A stretch of 32,958 nucleotides of DNA from Deltaproteobacteria bacterium (GCA_019162745.1 JAFLLC010000156.1:1-32958); one strand, 5' to 3'; positions 7,385-15,588 are shown, numbered from the stretch's first letter. Translations and numbers: made by a program. Notes: generated from the sequence alone by a model not told the origin.

Positions 7385-7891
7385 TTACTCTTTTCCAGCT
7401 AAGGCCAATACATCTTTATAGGTAGCCAACTGTCCGCCGTTCTTGCTGATAAAGGCGATGGCGTCAGCTTTTTGAGCAAACGCCCATTTTGGGTTTCGTG
7501 TCATGACACCCTTCTTACTCCCCCCGATCACCCAGGTCGCCTTTTCAGCATCAACCAGTTTTTTGGTATTCAAATCCGCGACCTCGACCATTTTGATCAC
7601 CTTGCCCTTCTGGGCCTTCAACTCGGTGACGACGCAATGAATGCTGCATACTCCAACAGATGTGCCATCTGAATAGGTGATCAGCATTCGTGAATGAGCA
7701 AATTTTTCCCGATCCATACCGCAATGTGGGCAGGCCTGATGCATTTTAACATCGGCGTGGGCTGATTCCATAGCAGTTCCCATAGCATGCTGGTGACCTT
7801 CCATATGTCCGGGGGTCATTTCTGCCAAAGCGGCACCTCCACTCTGAGTCATACATACAGTAACAAAAAGTGCGATAAATTGATTTTTCAT
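7385..7891 (-). CDS. NosL-like protein with Met/His-rich N-terminus
   Basis: This 168-residue exported protein (signal about 1-23, ending ALA) has a Met/His-rich mature N-terminus: MTPGHMEGHQHAMGTAMESAHADVKMHQ. A NosL-like core follows with C54-P-H-C57-G-M59, then ITYSDGTSVGVCSIHC (C82, C86) and NPKWAFAQKADAIAFI. The extra cysteine pair and the Met/His segment, typical of periplasmic copper-binding regions, set it apart from the neighbouring NosL. The longer open frame to 7969 is rejected: AGGAG lies seven bases before ATG 7891, and the promoter at 7932-7960 falls inside the extension. First gene of the minus-strand run, 18 bp before nosL. Confidence 0.85.
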   Translation of the reverse strand: MKNQFIALFVTVCMTQSGGAALAEMTPGHMEGHQHAMGTAMESAHADVKMHQACPHCGMDREKFAHSRMLITYSDGTSVGVCSIHCVVTELKAQKGKVIKMVEVADLNTKKLVDAEKATWVIGGSKKGVMTRNPKWAFAQKADAIAFISKNGGQLATYKDVLALAGKE

Positions 7892-7931
7892 GGCATTGCT
7901 CCTTTCAGGTATTATTTTTTTGTAGTGTGAT

Positions 7932-7960
7932 AATATAGCGTAAATCAGTTGACCATGCAA
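7932..7960 (-). promoter_or_regulatory. Sigma-70-type promoter of the NosL/ABC run
   Basis: On the minus strand TTGCAT (7960-7955) and TATATT (7937-7932) are separated by exactly 17 bases. They lie about 40 bp upstream of the ATG at 7891, just where a promoter for the six-gene run is needed. GTTG and CAAC around the -35 box form a short inverted repeat that could be a regulator site. Confidence 0.6.
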
Positions 7961-7974
7961 CAGTACCAAGCCGT

Positions 7975-8003
7975 TTGTCGGTATACATTACTTCGGTTTA
8001 AAT
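7975..8003 (+). promoter_or_regulatory. Possible promoter of the sensor kinase operon
   Basis: TTGTCG and TTAAAT with a 17-base spacer lie about 70 bp before the TTG start at 8071. The match is only moderate. With the minus-strand promoter at 7932-7960 it would make a compact divergent regulatory region. Confidence 0.3.
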
Positions 8004-8070
8004 TACTTTGACGCTAACTTATTTCGGATGGTATTATTATTATCTTAACTCCCCAAACGGAGGTTTAACT

Positions 8071-10356
8071 TTGTTGCATAAAAAAACCTCACTCCCTGTA
8101 AAAACTACCAAATCCGATTATGCCTGGTATATCCTTACTCTTATTTTTTTTATAACCATTGTCTTTGGAGCCGGTTACGGCTTAATTCAACAACAAAAGC
8201 AGTTTATTTTGGATGAGAAACGCAAAGAACTAGCAACAATTGCAGACCTTAAAATATCCCAACTGGTTCAATGGCGTAAGGAGCGTTTTGCCGAAGCAGC
8301 CTCCATTCGCGCTAACACCATGATGGCCCACCGGTTCAATCAGTACATCAATGGCAGCGATAAAGCTAAAATCCGCCTGGAATTCAAACATTGGATGGCT
8401 AACCTGATTGACCTTGGCGGGTACAGTAAAGGGATCCTCTTTACTCCGAGTGGTGAAGTAATCGCTTCTGATTCGGAACTAAAAACGCCCTTGTCACGAC
8501 ATTATTTAGCCCTGGTTGCCGAGACGGCCAGAGAACAGGAGCTACTGCTTACCGGCTTCCATAGTGACAACATCGGCGATCCTGCCGAAATAAACCTCGC
8601 TATTCCAATCATGCTTCTTGGCAATGCACCGACCCGCTGCATCGCCGTTCTGGTCCTTGATATCGACCCGGCCAAGCGCCTATTCCCGCTTATTCAATCA
8701 TGGCCAACATCCAGTTCAACAGCTGAAACGTTATTGGTTCAGCGCGAAGGGGATTCGGTCCATTTCCTGAATCAACCCAGGTATCGTAAAAAATCAGCCG
8801 TTCCATTTAAACTTCCGCTCACACTCGACAAAATTCCGGCAGTGCGTGCAGTTCTTGGACAGGAGGGCAGTTTTGAAGGTAGAGATTACCGTGATGTAGC
8901 GGTACTCAGCGCTACCAGAAGCATACCGGGAACCCAGTGGTGGCTGGTTGCCAAAGTCGATGTCAGTGAAGTCTTGATACCATTATCAAAAAGTATCTGG
9001 GTGGTTTCGTTTGTAGGAGTCATTGTCGTTTTCACCATGTCTCTGGGCGCATTACTCTGGAGCATTCGCAGAAAAGCTAAAATGCTCCTCTCCCAGTTCG
9101 TAATTGAGCAGCAGCATACTCTTGAGCTGAAAAAATCTGAGGATGCGCTAACCAGATCTCGAGACTACCACTCGAAGCTACTGGACATTTTCCCTTCCCT
9201 TGTCTGGAGATCCGGCACCGATGCCCGTTGCGATTATTTTAACCAGACATGGCTGGCTTTTACCGGACGCACATTGGCACAGGAACTCGGAGACGGATGG
9301 ATAAACGGGGTCCATCCAGATGACCTGGAGCGCTGTCTTGCCACCTACAGGGAAGCATTTCAAGCCAAGCATCCATTCAAGATGGAATACCGTCTCCGTT
9401 ATAATGACGGTAGCTATCGCTGGATCAATGACCACGGGACTCCGTATAATGGTTTTGACGGCTCGTTTTCCGGCTATATTGGCAGTTGTTATGACATTAA
9501 TTTACAGAAAGAAGCCGAACATACGTTAACTGATATTCATTCTCATTTGGAGGAGGAGATCCGAAAGCGCACCAGAGACCTGACGGAAATCAACTCGCTT
9601 CTGATAAATGAGATCTCTGAACGAAAACAGCTTGAACAGCACCTGCTGAGAGCTAAACGGCTTGAAGCAATCGGGCAGATAGCCGGCGGCGTCGCCCATG
9701 AGGTCCGTAATCCGCTCAATGCAATTCTCACCATAACCGAAGCCCTGTTCAGGGAAAAGGAGGTCGCCTCCAATCCTGAATTTGAACCGTTTATTCACCA
9801 TATACGAACTCAGGTCAACCGCCTGGTTCATCTGATGAATGATCTCCTTGACCTGGGAAGAACTATCCCGGCAACAGCCCTTCAGCCGATATCTCTGTAT
9901 GAAGTATGCCGTGAAACGCTTGCTCTCTGGAAGTCCAGCGGCATGTCAAAAAACAAACGGGCTACCCTCTCGTCTGACAATGATGATATCTCTATTCGTG
10001 TTTTAACTGACGGCCTCAAGCTGCAGCAGGTATTTTTTAACCTGCTAGAAAATGCCGGTAATCACACACCAGACGACAGCAGGATTATGGTTATATTGAG
10101 CCAAAACAGCCCAGATATACCTTGCGGCATGGCAACAGTACGGGTAATTGATCAGGGGACCGGTATTCCTGAAGATAAGCTGCCATACGTTTTCGATCCC
10201 TTCTATACAGACAGGAAAGGGGGCACCGGTCTCGGACTGGCGCTTGTCAAACATTTTGTCGAAAACATGGGTGGAACCGTACGAATATGGAATAACAATC
10301 CACCACCGGGGTGTACCGTGGAAGTTTGTATCCCGCACTACAAAGAGGATTTTTAA
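8071..10356 (+). CDS. PAS-domain sensor histidine kinase
   Basis: A membrane-bound sensor kinase of about 761 residues. It has a membrane segment near residues 18-39 (WYILTLIFFITIVFGAGYGL) and a periplasmic sensor domain of about 280 residues. A second segment follows (VVSFVGVIVVFTMSLGALLW), then one PAS/PAC domain (LLDIFPSLVWRSG ... GSYRWINDHGTP) and a coiled-coil linker. The kinase core has H-box GGVAHEVRNPLNA (His near 543), N-box FFNLLENAGNH, VIDQGTGIPEDKL, FDPFYTDRKGGTGLGLALV. The start is TTG at 8071, seven bases after GGAGG (8059-8063); the open frame runs back to 8008 without a ribosome site. Its TAA overlaps the regulator ATG by one base. The ligand is unknown. It is divergent from the NosL run. 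Confidence 0.9.
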   Translation: MLHKKTSLPVKTTKSDYAWYILTLIFFITIVFGAGYGLIQQQKQFILDEKRKELATIADLKISQLVQWRKERFAEAASIRANTMMAHRFNQYINGSDKAKIRLEFKHWMANLIDLGGYSKGILFTPSGEVIASDSELKTPLSRHYLALVAETAREQELLLTGFHSDNIGDPAEINLAIPIMLLGNAPTRCIAVLVLDIDPAKRLFPLIQSWPTSSSTAETLLVQREGDSVHFLNQPRYRKKSAVPFKLPLTLDKIPAVRAVLGQEGSFEGRDYRDVAVLSATRSIPGTQWWLVAKVDVSEVLIPLSKSIWVVSFVGVIVVFTMSLGALLWSIRRKAKMLLSQFVIEQQHTLELKKSEDALTRSRDYHSKLLDIFPSLVWRSGTDARCDYFNQTWLAFTGRTLAQELGDGWINGVHPDDLERCLATYREAFQAKHPFKMEYRLRYNDGSYRWINDHGTPYNGFDGSFSGYIGSCYDINLQKEAEHTLTDIHSHLEEEIRKRTRDLTEINSLLINEISERKQLEQHLLRAKRLEAIGQIAGGVAHEVRNPLNAILTITEALFREKEVASNPEFEPFIHHIRTQVNRLVHLMNDLLDLGRTIPATALQPISLYEVCRETLALWKSSGMSKNKRATLSSDNDDISIRVLTDGLKLQQVFFNLLENAGNHTPDDSRIMVILSQNSPDIPCGMATVRVIDQGTGIPEDKLPYVFDPFYTDRKGGTGLGLALVKHFVENMGGTVRIWNNNPPPGCTVEVCIPHYKEDF

Positions 10357-11672
10357 TGAAACCGACCGTTCTGCTGATTGAAGACAATGCTGCGACCCGT
10401 TTCGGATTTGTGCGTTATTTTTCAAAGGAGGGTTACGAGATCATTGAGGCGGCCAATCTTGCCGAAGCTGCAGCCGCATTGGCCGCCCGTCGATTTGACA
10501 TAATGGTTCTCGACATAAACCTGCCGGATGGCAGCGGCATAGATTTTATCGGCACGGCGCGGATAAACGACCCCTGCATCCCGATCATCGTTATAACCGG
10601 TGAAGGGGACATTCCTCTGGCGGTTGAGGCGATGCAGCAGGGCGCGGATAACTTCCTGACCAAACCGGTTGATAACGCGGCTCTGGCTGTATTTATACGC
10701 AAAACACTCGAAATTGGCGTCCTGAAACGGCAACAATCGGCTCGGAAACGGATCGAGAAGAAGGATGATTTTTTTATTGGTGAAAACAGGGTCATGCAGG
10801 AGATGTATGCATTGGCGCTGGCGGCAGCAGCCAGTGACATACCGGTACTTATAACCGGTGAAACCGGCACCGGAAAAGGGATGCTCGCCAGATGGATTCA
10901 CCAGCAGGGACCACGAGCGGCGAATGAATGTGTGGAACTGAACTGCTCCGGTCTACGGGGTGAAATGCTCTCGCGCGAAATATTCGGGAATGCCAGGGGA
11001 GCCTTTACCTCTGCCGACCAGGACCGAAAAGGGTTACTTGATGTTGCCGACCGTGGGACGCTGTTTCTGGATGAGATTGGTGACATGGGTATTGATGTTC
11101 AAGCGCAATTTCTCAAAGTTTTGGAGGACAAGAGCTATCGCAGACTCGGAGATGTAAAGCTTTTGAGAAGTAATTTCCGTCTGATCTGCGCGACACATCA
11201 TGAGCTGGATTTACTGGTCAGTTCAGGCCAGTTTCGCAAGGATCTCATGTACCGGATCAATATGATGACAATTCACCTCCCCTCGCTCAGAGAACGGATG
11301 AACGATCTGCCGGAACTGGTCGCCTATCTGCTCCGCTCGCTCGGTTCGTCTGCAACGGTTCTTACTGACGACATCATGAAAATACTGCGTGACTACCACT
11401 GGCCCGGCAACATTCGCGAACTGAAGAATGTACTCGAACGGGCAATGTTGCTCACCCCGCACGAAGCAATGCTTCGCCAGGTTCACTTCTCAAGTCTTAC
11501 ACAAAGTCGCTCTCACCAAACGGCACCAAACCGGCTGACGGTGCAGGAAGTAGAAGGAGAGCATATCAGAACAGTTCTTGACCAGGAGGATGGCAACATA
11601 GAAAAGGCAGCAAAAACCCTCAATATTTCACGGGCAACACTGTACCGGAGACTTAAGCGGAATAATGAGTAA
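10356..11672 (+). CDS. NtrC-family sigma-54-dependent response regulator
   Basis: This 438-residue regulator starts at ATG 10356 inside TAATG. It has a receiver domain (acidic ED at 9-10, phospho-acceptor D53 in MVLDINLPDGSG, K103 in LTKPVDN). The AAA+ domain has Walker A GETGTGKG at 168-175 and LFLDE at 236-240. A C-terminal Fis-type helix-turn-helix follows (EKAAKTLNISRATLYRRLKR). The sigma-54 contact loop reads GAFTSA (215-220) instead of GAFTGA. It is surely the partner of the upstream kinase. Genes it controls are not identified: I found no good GG-N10-GC sigma-54 promoter nearby. Confidence 0.92.
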   Translation: MKPTVLLIEDNAATRFGFVRYFSKEGYEIIEAANLAEAAAALAARRFDIMVLDINLPDGSGIDFIGTARINDPCIPIIVITGEGDIPLAVEAMQQGADNFLTKPVDNAALAVFIRKTLEIGVLKRQQSARKRIEKKDDFFIGENRVMQEMYALALAAAASDIPVLITGETGTGKGMLARWIHQQGPRAANECVELNCSGLRGEMLSREIFGNARGAFTSADQDRKGLLDVADRGTLFLDEIGDMGIDVQAQFLKVLEDKSYRRLGDVKLLRSNFRLICATHHELDLLVSSGQFRKDLMYRINMMTIHLPSLRERMNDLPELVAYLLRSLGSSATVLTDDIMKILRDYHWPGNIRELKNVLERAMLLTPHEAMLRQVHFSSLTQSRSHQTAPNRLTVQEVEGEHIRTVLDQEDGNIEKAAKTLNISRATLYRRLKRNNE

Positions 11673-11703
11673 TATCGGCGTGCCATTCTTCATTCTATCC
11701 ATT

Positions 11704-11729
11704 TCATTTTGAGACCAATTCTCAAATGA
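11704..11729 (+). terminator. Hairpin after the regulator gene
   Basis: TCATTTTGAGA and TCTCAAATGA form a ten-base-pair stem with one bulged T and a five-base loop, 31 bp after the regulator stop. There is no T-tract, so it may be an mRNA 3' stabiliser or a weak terminator. Confidence 0.4.
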
Positions 11730-11733
11730 ACAA

Positions 11734-11806
11734 CCCCGCGGCAAACTGCGAGGTGTCACCGCAGTAATTAATTCTATGAAGCAAGCTTCGAGGAATTTAC
11801 CCGAAG
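11734..11806. repeat. Two degenerate tandem repeat units in the intergenic region
   Basis: GCAAACTGCGAGGTGTCACC (11741-11760) followed by GCAG resembles GCAAGCTTCGAGGAATTTAC (11781-11800) followed by CCGAAG, 40 bp apart. Both units begin in the loop of a small hairpin (CCCCGCGG/CTGCGAGG and GAAGC/GCTTC). No coding frame explains this stretch. It may be the remnant of a dispersed palindromic or mobile element. Confidence 0.35.
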
Positions 11807-11842
11807 AGATTAACGTCCAGACTTTAAACTTGAGTCAACCTG

Positions 11843-11882
11843 AACTGGCGGCTGTGTCACAGACATGACTGCCAGTTTTATT
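11843..11882 (+). terminator. Rho-independent terminator
   Basis: AACTGGC and GCCAGTT form a perfect seven-base-pair outer stem that encloses a smaller CTGTG/CACAG stem. The run TTATT follows on the plus strand. It probably ends transcription from the kinase-regulator operon before the cohesin-domain gene. Confidence 0.55.
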
Positions 11883-11981
11883 CCTGGAAATAGTCACACC
11901 ACATATCAAGCTTGAAATCAGGCCTACGCTCTGATATGCTGGCCAGACATTTAACGTAGCTTAATATAAACAGAGGTTCAA

Positions 11982-13259
11982 ATGATATACTCCGTCAGAA
12001 ACATTCTTACTTCATCAGCTTTGCTGATCCTGTTCAGCGCCACCATTGCCATGGGAGCATCAGTCACTTTCACTTCATCTGGATCAGGAAGCTATCTGAT
12101 CCAGGGAAACAATATGGATGGGGTCGCCGGCATTCAACTTGATATCGCCTATGATGCCACTTCTCTGTCGTCCCCAACGGTAACCCAAGGTGGACTGGTC
12201 TCCGGAGCAATGCTAGCTGCAAACACCTCAAACCCCGGCGTTATCAAGCTCGCCATTATCAGCACTACCCCGTTCTCCGGGAGTGGCTTGATCGCTACTA
12301 TTTCTTTTGCTTCTAAAACGGGAAACGGTGGCATTACTTCGGTCGCAAGCAGCATGATCGACAGCAAAGGTTCAGCTTATGCGCCTTCAAACAGCAATTT
12401 TTCAAGCGAAGCTGCATCTGCTGGAATCATCACGACTCCCGGTGTGCCATTTAGCCAGCCAACACTACAAACTTCATCTTCAACTCCGCAGCAAAATACA
12501 GCTACGGCCAGGGACGCCAACACAGCTTCCACCACAATACCAACCTACGCCGGGACGGTAACTCTGCCAACAGATCTGCAGCAAAGTACCGATGTACTGC
12601 CTGTTGCTGCTTCGACTGTTCCTGTAAACTCCGAAGAACCTGCTGCATCCGCAATTACCAGGCAGAGCAAAGAATCTGACAAGTCTGCCCCGGACTTAAA
12701 GATTGAAGAGACACCTCAAGCCGATATCAGCACGGGAATTTTAGAGCAATTTAAACGGTACAACGGCAGCAAAAACCTCTCCGCCATCGTGACACTTTTT
12801 GACAAAAAAATTGCTCACACCATTTCTCAAGTACCGTCAATCCTGTTAAGTAATGGTCAAAGTGAAGCCACTCTTACAGTAGACATTCCCACGGGAATAA
12901 ACTCTTCACCTAATTTTGCCGTAAAAGGAGGTAAGCTGGTTTCTTTCAAGCGGGATAAGCAGAGCATGGGTCGCTGGATAATTGCAGTTTTGCCTGAAGC
13001 GGGAGCAGTCAGGGTCACGGTAATAATAATTACCAGTGCGGAAGAACTTGAATTCCCCCTTACCGTGGCACCTTCGGTAAAAGCAGGGGTAACTTATGAC
13101 GAAAACGGCTGGAAGATATTTTTAAAGGAAGTGGGAACAACCAAAGCCCCCCTGCACGATTTAAACAACGATGGAGTGCGGGATTATGTAGATGAGTTTA
13201 TTTTTGTTGCCAACTACCTTGCAAACAAAGCAGGTGCCGTAAAAGTACCGAAAAATTAA
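11982..13259 (+). CDS. Secreted cohesin-domain protein with dockerin-like C-terminus
   Basis: This 425-residue protein has a signal peptide (about 1-25, TIAMGA). A cohesin-like beta domain covers about 27-150 (VAGIQLDIAYDATSLSSPTVTQGGLV ... GSGLIATISFASK). A Ser/Thr/Pro/Gln-rich linker follows (about 150-250), then a second beta-rich segment. Near residue 390 there is a single dockerin-type calcium loop, DLNNDGVRDYVDEF, which fits D-x-N-x-D-G-x-x-[ND]-x-x-D. Cohesins bind dockerins in cellulosomes, but isolated copies occur in many non-cellulolytic bacteria on exported proteins. Having both in one chain suggests self-assembly or a calcium-dependent surface role (inference). The terminator at 13269-13313 follows, and gspE is convergent. 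Confidence 0.75.
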   Translation: MIYSVRNILTSSALLILFSATIAMGASVTFTSSGSGSYLIQGNNMDGVAGIQLDIAYDATSLSSPTVTQGGLVSGAMLAANTSNPGVIKLAIISTTPFSGSGLIATISFASKTGNGGITSVASSMIDSKGSAYAPSNSNFSSEAASAGIITTPGVPFSQPTLQTSSSTPQQNTATARDANTASTTIPTYAGTVTLPTDLQQSTDVLPVAASTVPVNSEEPAASAITRQSKESDKSAPDLKIEETPQADISTGILEQFKRYNGSKNLSAIVTLFDKKIAHTISQVPSILLSNGQSEATLTVDIPTGINSSPNFAVKGGKLVSFKRDKQSMGRWIIAVLPEAGAVRVTVIIITSAEELEFPLTVAPSVKAGVTYDENGWKIFLKEVGTTKAPLHDLNNDGVRDYVDEFIFVANYLANKAGAVKVPKN

Positions 13260-13268
13260 TAAACCGTT

Positions 13269-13313
13269 GGGTAATCCCTCATTCCGCCTTTAGGTCGGAT
13301 GAGGGAATTACCC
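13269..13313. terminator. Bidirectional terminator between convergent genes
   Basis: GGGTAATCCCTCAT pairs with ATGAGGGAATTACCC, interrupted by one mismatch/bulge, and an inner CCG/CGG stem tops it. It sits between the cohesin-domain gene (+) and gspE (-). The gspE stop codon (13308-13310) lies inside the right arm. Confidence 0.7.
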
Positions 13314-15107
13314 GGTCATTGAAACAACCTCCTCATAGGTCGTAACTCCTTCCAGCATCTTGTTGATGGCAATTTCACGCAGAGTTACCAAACCTTCCTG
13401 TCTCGCCGCTTCAACAATCGTAGCAAGTTCAACAGAACCTGACACCAACGCTTTCAGTCTATCATTAATATCCATAACTTCAAAGAGACCGCTCCGGCCC
13501 TTGTACCCTGTACCACGGCAATCCTTGCACCCCTCACCTTCCCATACAGAATACGATTTTTCCGGCAGTTGCAGATAGTTACATTCGTCCTGAGAAAGAG
13601 TGCGGACTTTTTTACAGTGGGGACAGATTTTGCGTACCAGCCGCTGGGCGACGACGCCAAGAAGGGTAGCAGAGATCAAAAATGGCGGAACTCCCAGGTC
13701 AAGCAGCCTGATGATGGTAGATGCTGAATCGTTGGTATGCAAAGTAGAAAGGACCAGATGTCCGGTCAGTGCTGCCTGAACCGCATTTTCCGCCGTCTCG
13801 CGGTCGCGGATTTCACCGATCATGATGATATCGGGATCCTGTCTGAGAATGTTTCGCAAAATACTGTCGAAACTGACTCCAATTCCCTGCTGCACGCCGA
13901 TCTGATTAAACTCCTCCATAACCATCTCGATCGGATCCTCAACCGTAACGATGTTGACCTCAGGTGAAGAGAGCGACCTCAGTGATGAGTAGAGGGTTGT
14001 CGTTTTGCCGCTGCCGGTCGGACCGGTCACCAATATGATGCCGTTCGGACGGCGTAGAAATGAGTTATAGAGCGTTAACTCACGCGGATAAAACCCCATA
14101 CTGTCCAGATCCTGGAGGAGAATATCCGGATCAAAAACCCTGATGACAACCTTTTCACCAAAAGCGACCGGCACGGTAGAAACGCGCAGTTCAATGTCCT
14201 TGTTATTGAAGTTGGTCTTGATACGGCCATCCTGAGGGCGCCGTTTTTCGGCCAGGTCCATGCGGGAAAGCATCTTGATGCGCGAGACGATCGGGGCATG
14301 CAGAGGTTTTGGAATGATATGAATGTTGTGCATGACGCCATCAATACGGAAACGGATCAGTGAAGTCTCCCGTTTCGGTTCGATGTGGATGTCACTGGCA
14401 TGCTGGTCAAAGGCATAATTGAGAAGGAAATCGACTGCAGAAACCACATGTTTGTCGGTCCCCTCGATTTCCTGATGCCCTTTAAGCTTGAAAAACTGTT
14501 CCAGATTACCCAGGTCTACCGTTGATGAAGCCTCTGTCTCTGCAGCCAGAACCGATGCCCGGAATCCGTAGAATTCACGCAGTATTTTCAAAATGTCGCT
14601 TTTAGAGCTGAGGACGCGCCTGATTTCCAGGCGTCTGGCTGACGCCAGTTCATTGACGATCGCCTCATTGAACGGATCAGCGACAGCGACAGTTATGACA
14701 CCAGCTGACTCTCCGACGGCAACAATCAGATTTTTCAGGGCGAACGGCCGGGGAATATAATCGGTTACGACATGCAGATCAAGCTTCAACGGATCTATTT
14801 TAAAATAAGGGAGTCCGGCGGCAGCAGCCAGCGCGTCAGTAATGACATCTTCTGAGAGCAGATTACCCTGCGATCCATGTATTTCAAGATTAAATGATGC
14901 GAGAACTTCGGCAGGAGAAACAAGTTCGGAACCGGCATGACTCCTACGGGAGGCACCGGATTGATAGTGGGCAAAAAGACGCGATTCCTGCGCCCTTCCC
15001 CGGGCCAGCACATCACGAAGCTGTTCGCTGGACAACAATCCGCGACGTTCCAACAGGTGAGCCAGATTTTCAATAGTAAGTTTATTAGGCTCCGGCATGA
15101 TCCCCAT
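13308..15107 (-). CDS. GspE/PilB-type secretion ATPase
   Basis: This 599-residue cytoplasmic motor ATPase belongs to the type II secretion / type IV pilus assembly family. An N-terminal T2SSE/MshEN-like domain (about 1-190) precedes the ATPase core. Core motifs are HASDIHIEP, Walker A GPTGSGKTT, Asp box VTVEDPIE, Walker B IIMIGEIRDRETAE and His box LSTLHTND. The zinc-binding CPHCKK ... CKDCRGTGYKGR tetracysteine is intact. ATG 15107 shares one base with the upstream stop (TGATG); a TTG in front is possible. No other secretion or pilus gene is in the window except perhaps the adjacent membrane protein, so its system (GspE, PilB or MshE type) cannot be decided. Confidence 0.92.
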   Translation of the reverse strand: MGIMPEPNKLTIENLAHLLERRGLLSSEQLRDVLARGRAQESRLFAHYQSGASRRSHAGSELVSPAEVLASFNLEIHGSQGNLLSEDVITDALAAAAGLPYFKIDPLKLDLHVVTDYIPRPFALKNLIVAVGESAGVITVAVADPFNEAIVNELASARRLEIRRVLSSKSDILKILREFYGFRASVLAAETEASSTVDLGNLEQFFKLKGHQEIEGTDKHVVSAVDFLLNYAFDQHASDIHIEPKRETSLIRFRIDGVMHNIHIIPKPLHAPIVSRIKMLSRMDLAEKRRPQDGRIKTNFNNKDIELRVSTVPVAFGEKVVIRVFDPDILLQDLDSMGFYPRELTLYNSFLRRPNGIILVTGPTGSGKTTTLYSSLRSLSSPEVNIVTVEDPIEMVMEEFNQIGVQQGIGVSFDSILRNILRQDPDIIMIGEIRDRETAENAVQAALTGHLVLSTLHTNDSASTIIRLLDLGVPPFLISATLLGVVAQRLVRKICPHCKKVRTLSQDECNYLQLPEKSYSVWEGEGCKDCRGTGYKGRSGLFEVMDINDRLKALVSGSVELATIVEAARQEGLVTLREIAINKMLEGVTTYEEVVSMTG

Positions 15108-15517
15108 CAATTATTGGGTTTATTCTTTTTAAGCGCTTCGGCCTTCTGAACCTCAATACGCTTGGCGACTTCAGCAACAACCTGTTCAGTTGTATAACCT
15201 GTCTTGGCTGCAATCTGTGCGACTGCAGCAGGTTCAGATTTGAGGGCATTGTGTATATTCCTGTCACGAATAACATCAGCAGGAGTGGCGACACCCTGAT
15301 ATGCATTCATGGTCGATAGAAAGTTTCTGAAAAGCTTATAGCCCAATAAGACTAGTAAAAACAAGGGGACAATATCATCCAGCCAGTAATCAAAGCTGCG
15401 CAGACGAAACATTTCTCCGGTCAGAAGCCCGGCAGAAACAATCAGCAGGCCGAATGCATTGCCTATCACGCGATATTCGATATCGGCAGGTATTTTTAAC
15501 TCAACTGTTTTTGCCAA
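15107..15517 (-). CDS. Small membrane protein of unknown function coupled to gspE
   Basis: This 136-residue protein is not recognised. It has two hydrophobic segments (about 18-34 GNAFGLLIVSAGLLTGE and 47-60 DIVPLFLLVLLGYK). The soluble tail, about 65 residues, is rich in Ala, Val and Lys and contains a helix-turn-helix-like stretch (VAQIAAKTGYTTEQVVAEVAKRI). It ends with a basic, Asn-rich terminus (KKNKPNN). The stop shares one base with the gspE ATG, so the two are translationally coupled. This makes it a candidate membrane partner of the ATPase (inference). Confidence 0.7.
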   Translation of the reverse strand: MAKTVELKIPADIEYRVIGNAFGLLIVSAGLLTGEMFRLRSFDYWLDDIVPLFLLVLLGYKLFRNFLSTMNAYQGVATPADVIRDRNIHNALKSEPAAVAQIAAKTGYTTEQVVAEVAKRIEVQKAEALKKNKPNN

Positions 15518-15588
15518 GACCTGCCCTCATGCCCCTCATGCACCGACTGTATTTACCTTTTTTTACCATCGGCAGATTATCGACTTTC

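Noticed and set aside
7892-8007. Sigma-54 promoter for the NosL run or the kinase operon
   Set aside because: TGGTAC...TTGC occurs, but the GG to GC distance is 7 instead of 10 bases; a sigma-70-type pair with 17-base spacing fits better.
10422-10901. 159-residue open frame on the minus strand inside the response regulator gene
   Set aside because: It is antisense to a clear receiver/AAA+ coding region, has no ribosome site and no family features; it is a shadow frame.
11673-11981. Cyclic-di-GMP (GEMM) riboswitch before the cohesin gene
   Set aside because: The conserved GEMM core blocks and tetraloop-receptor layout are not present; only a terminator-like hairpin and degenerate repeats are seen.
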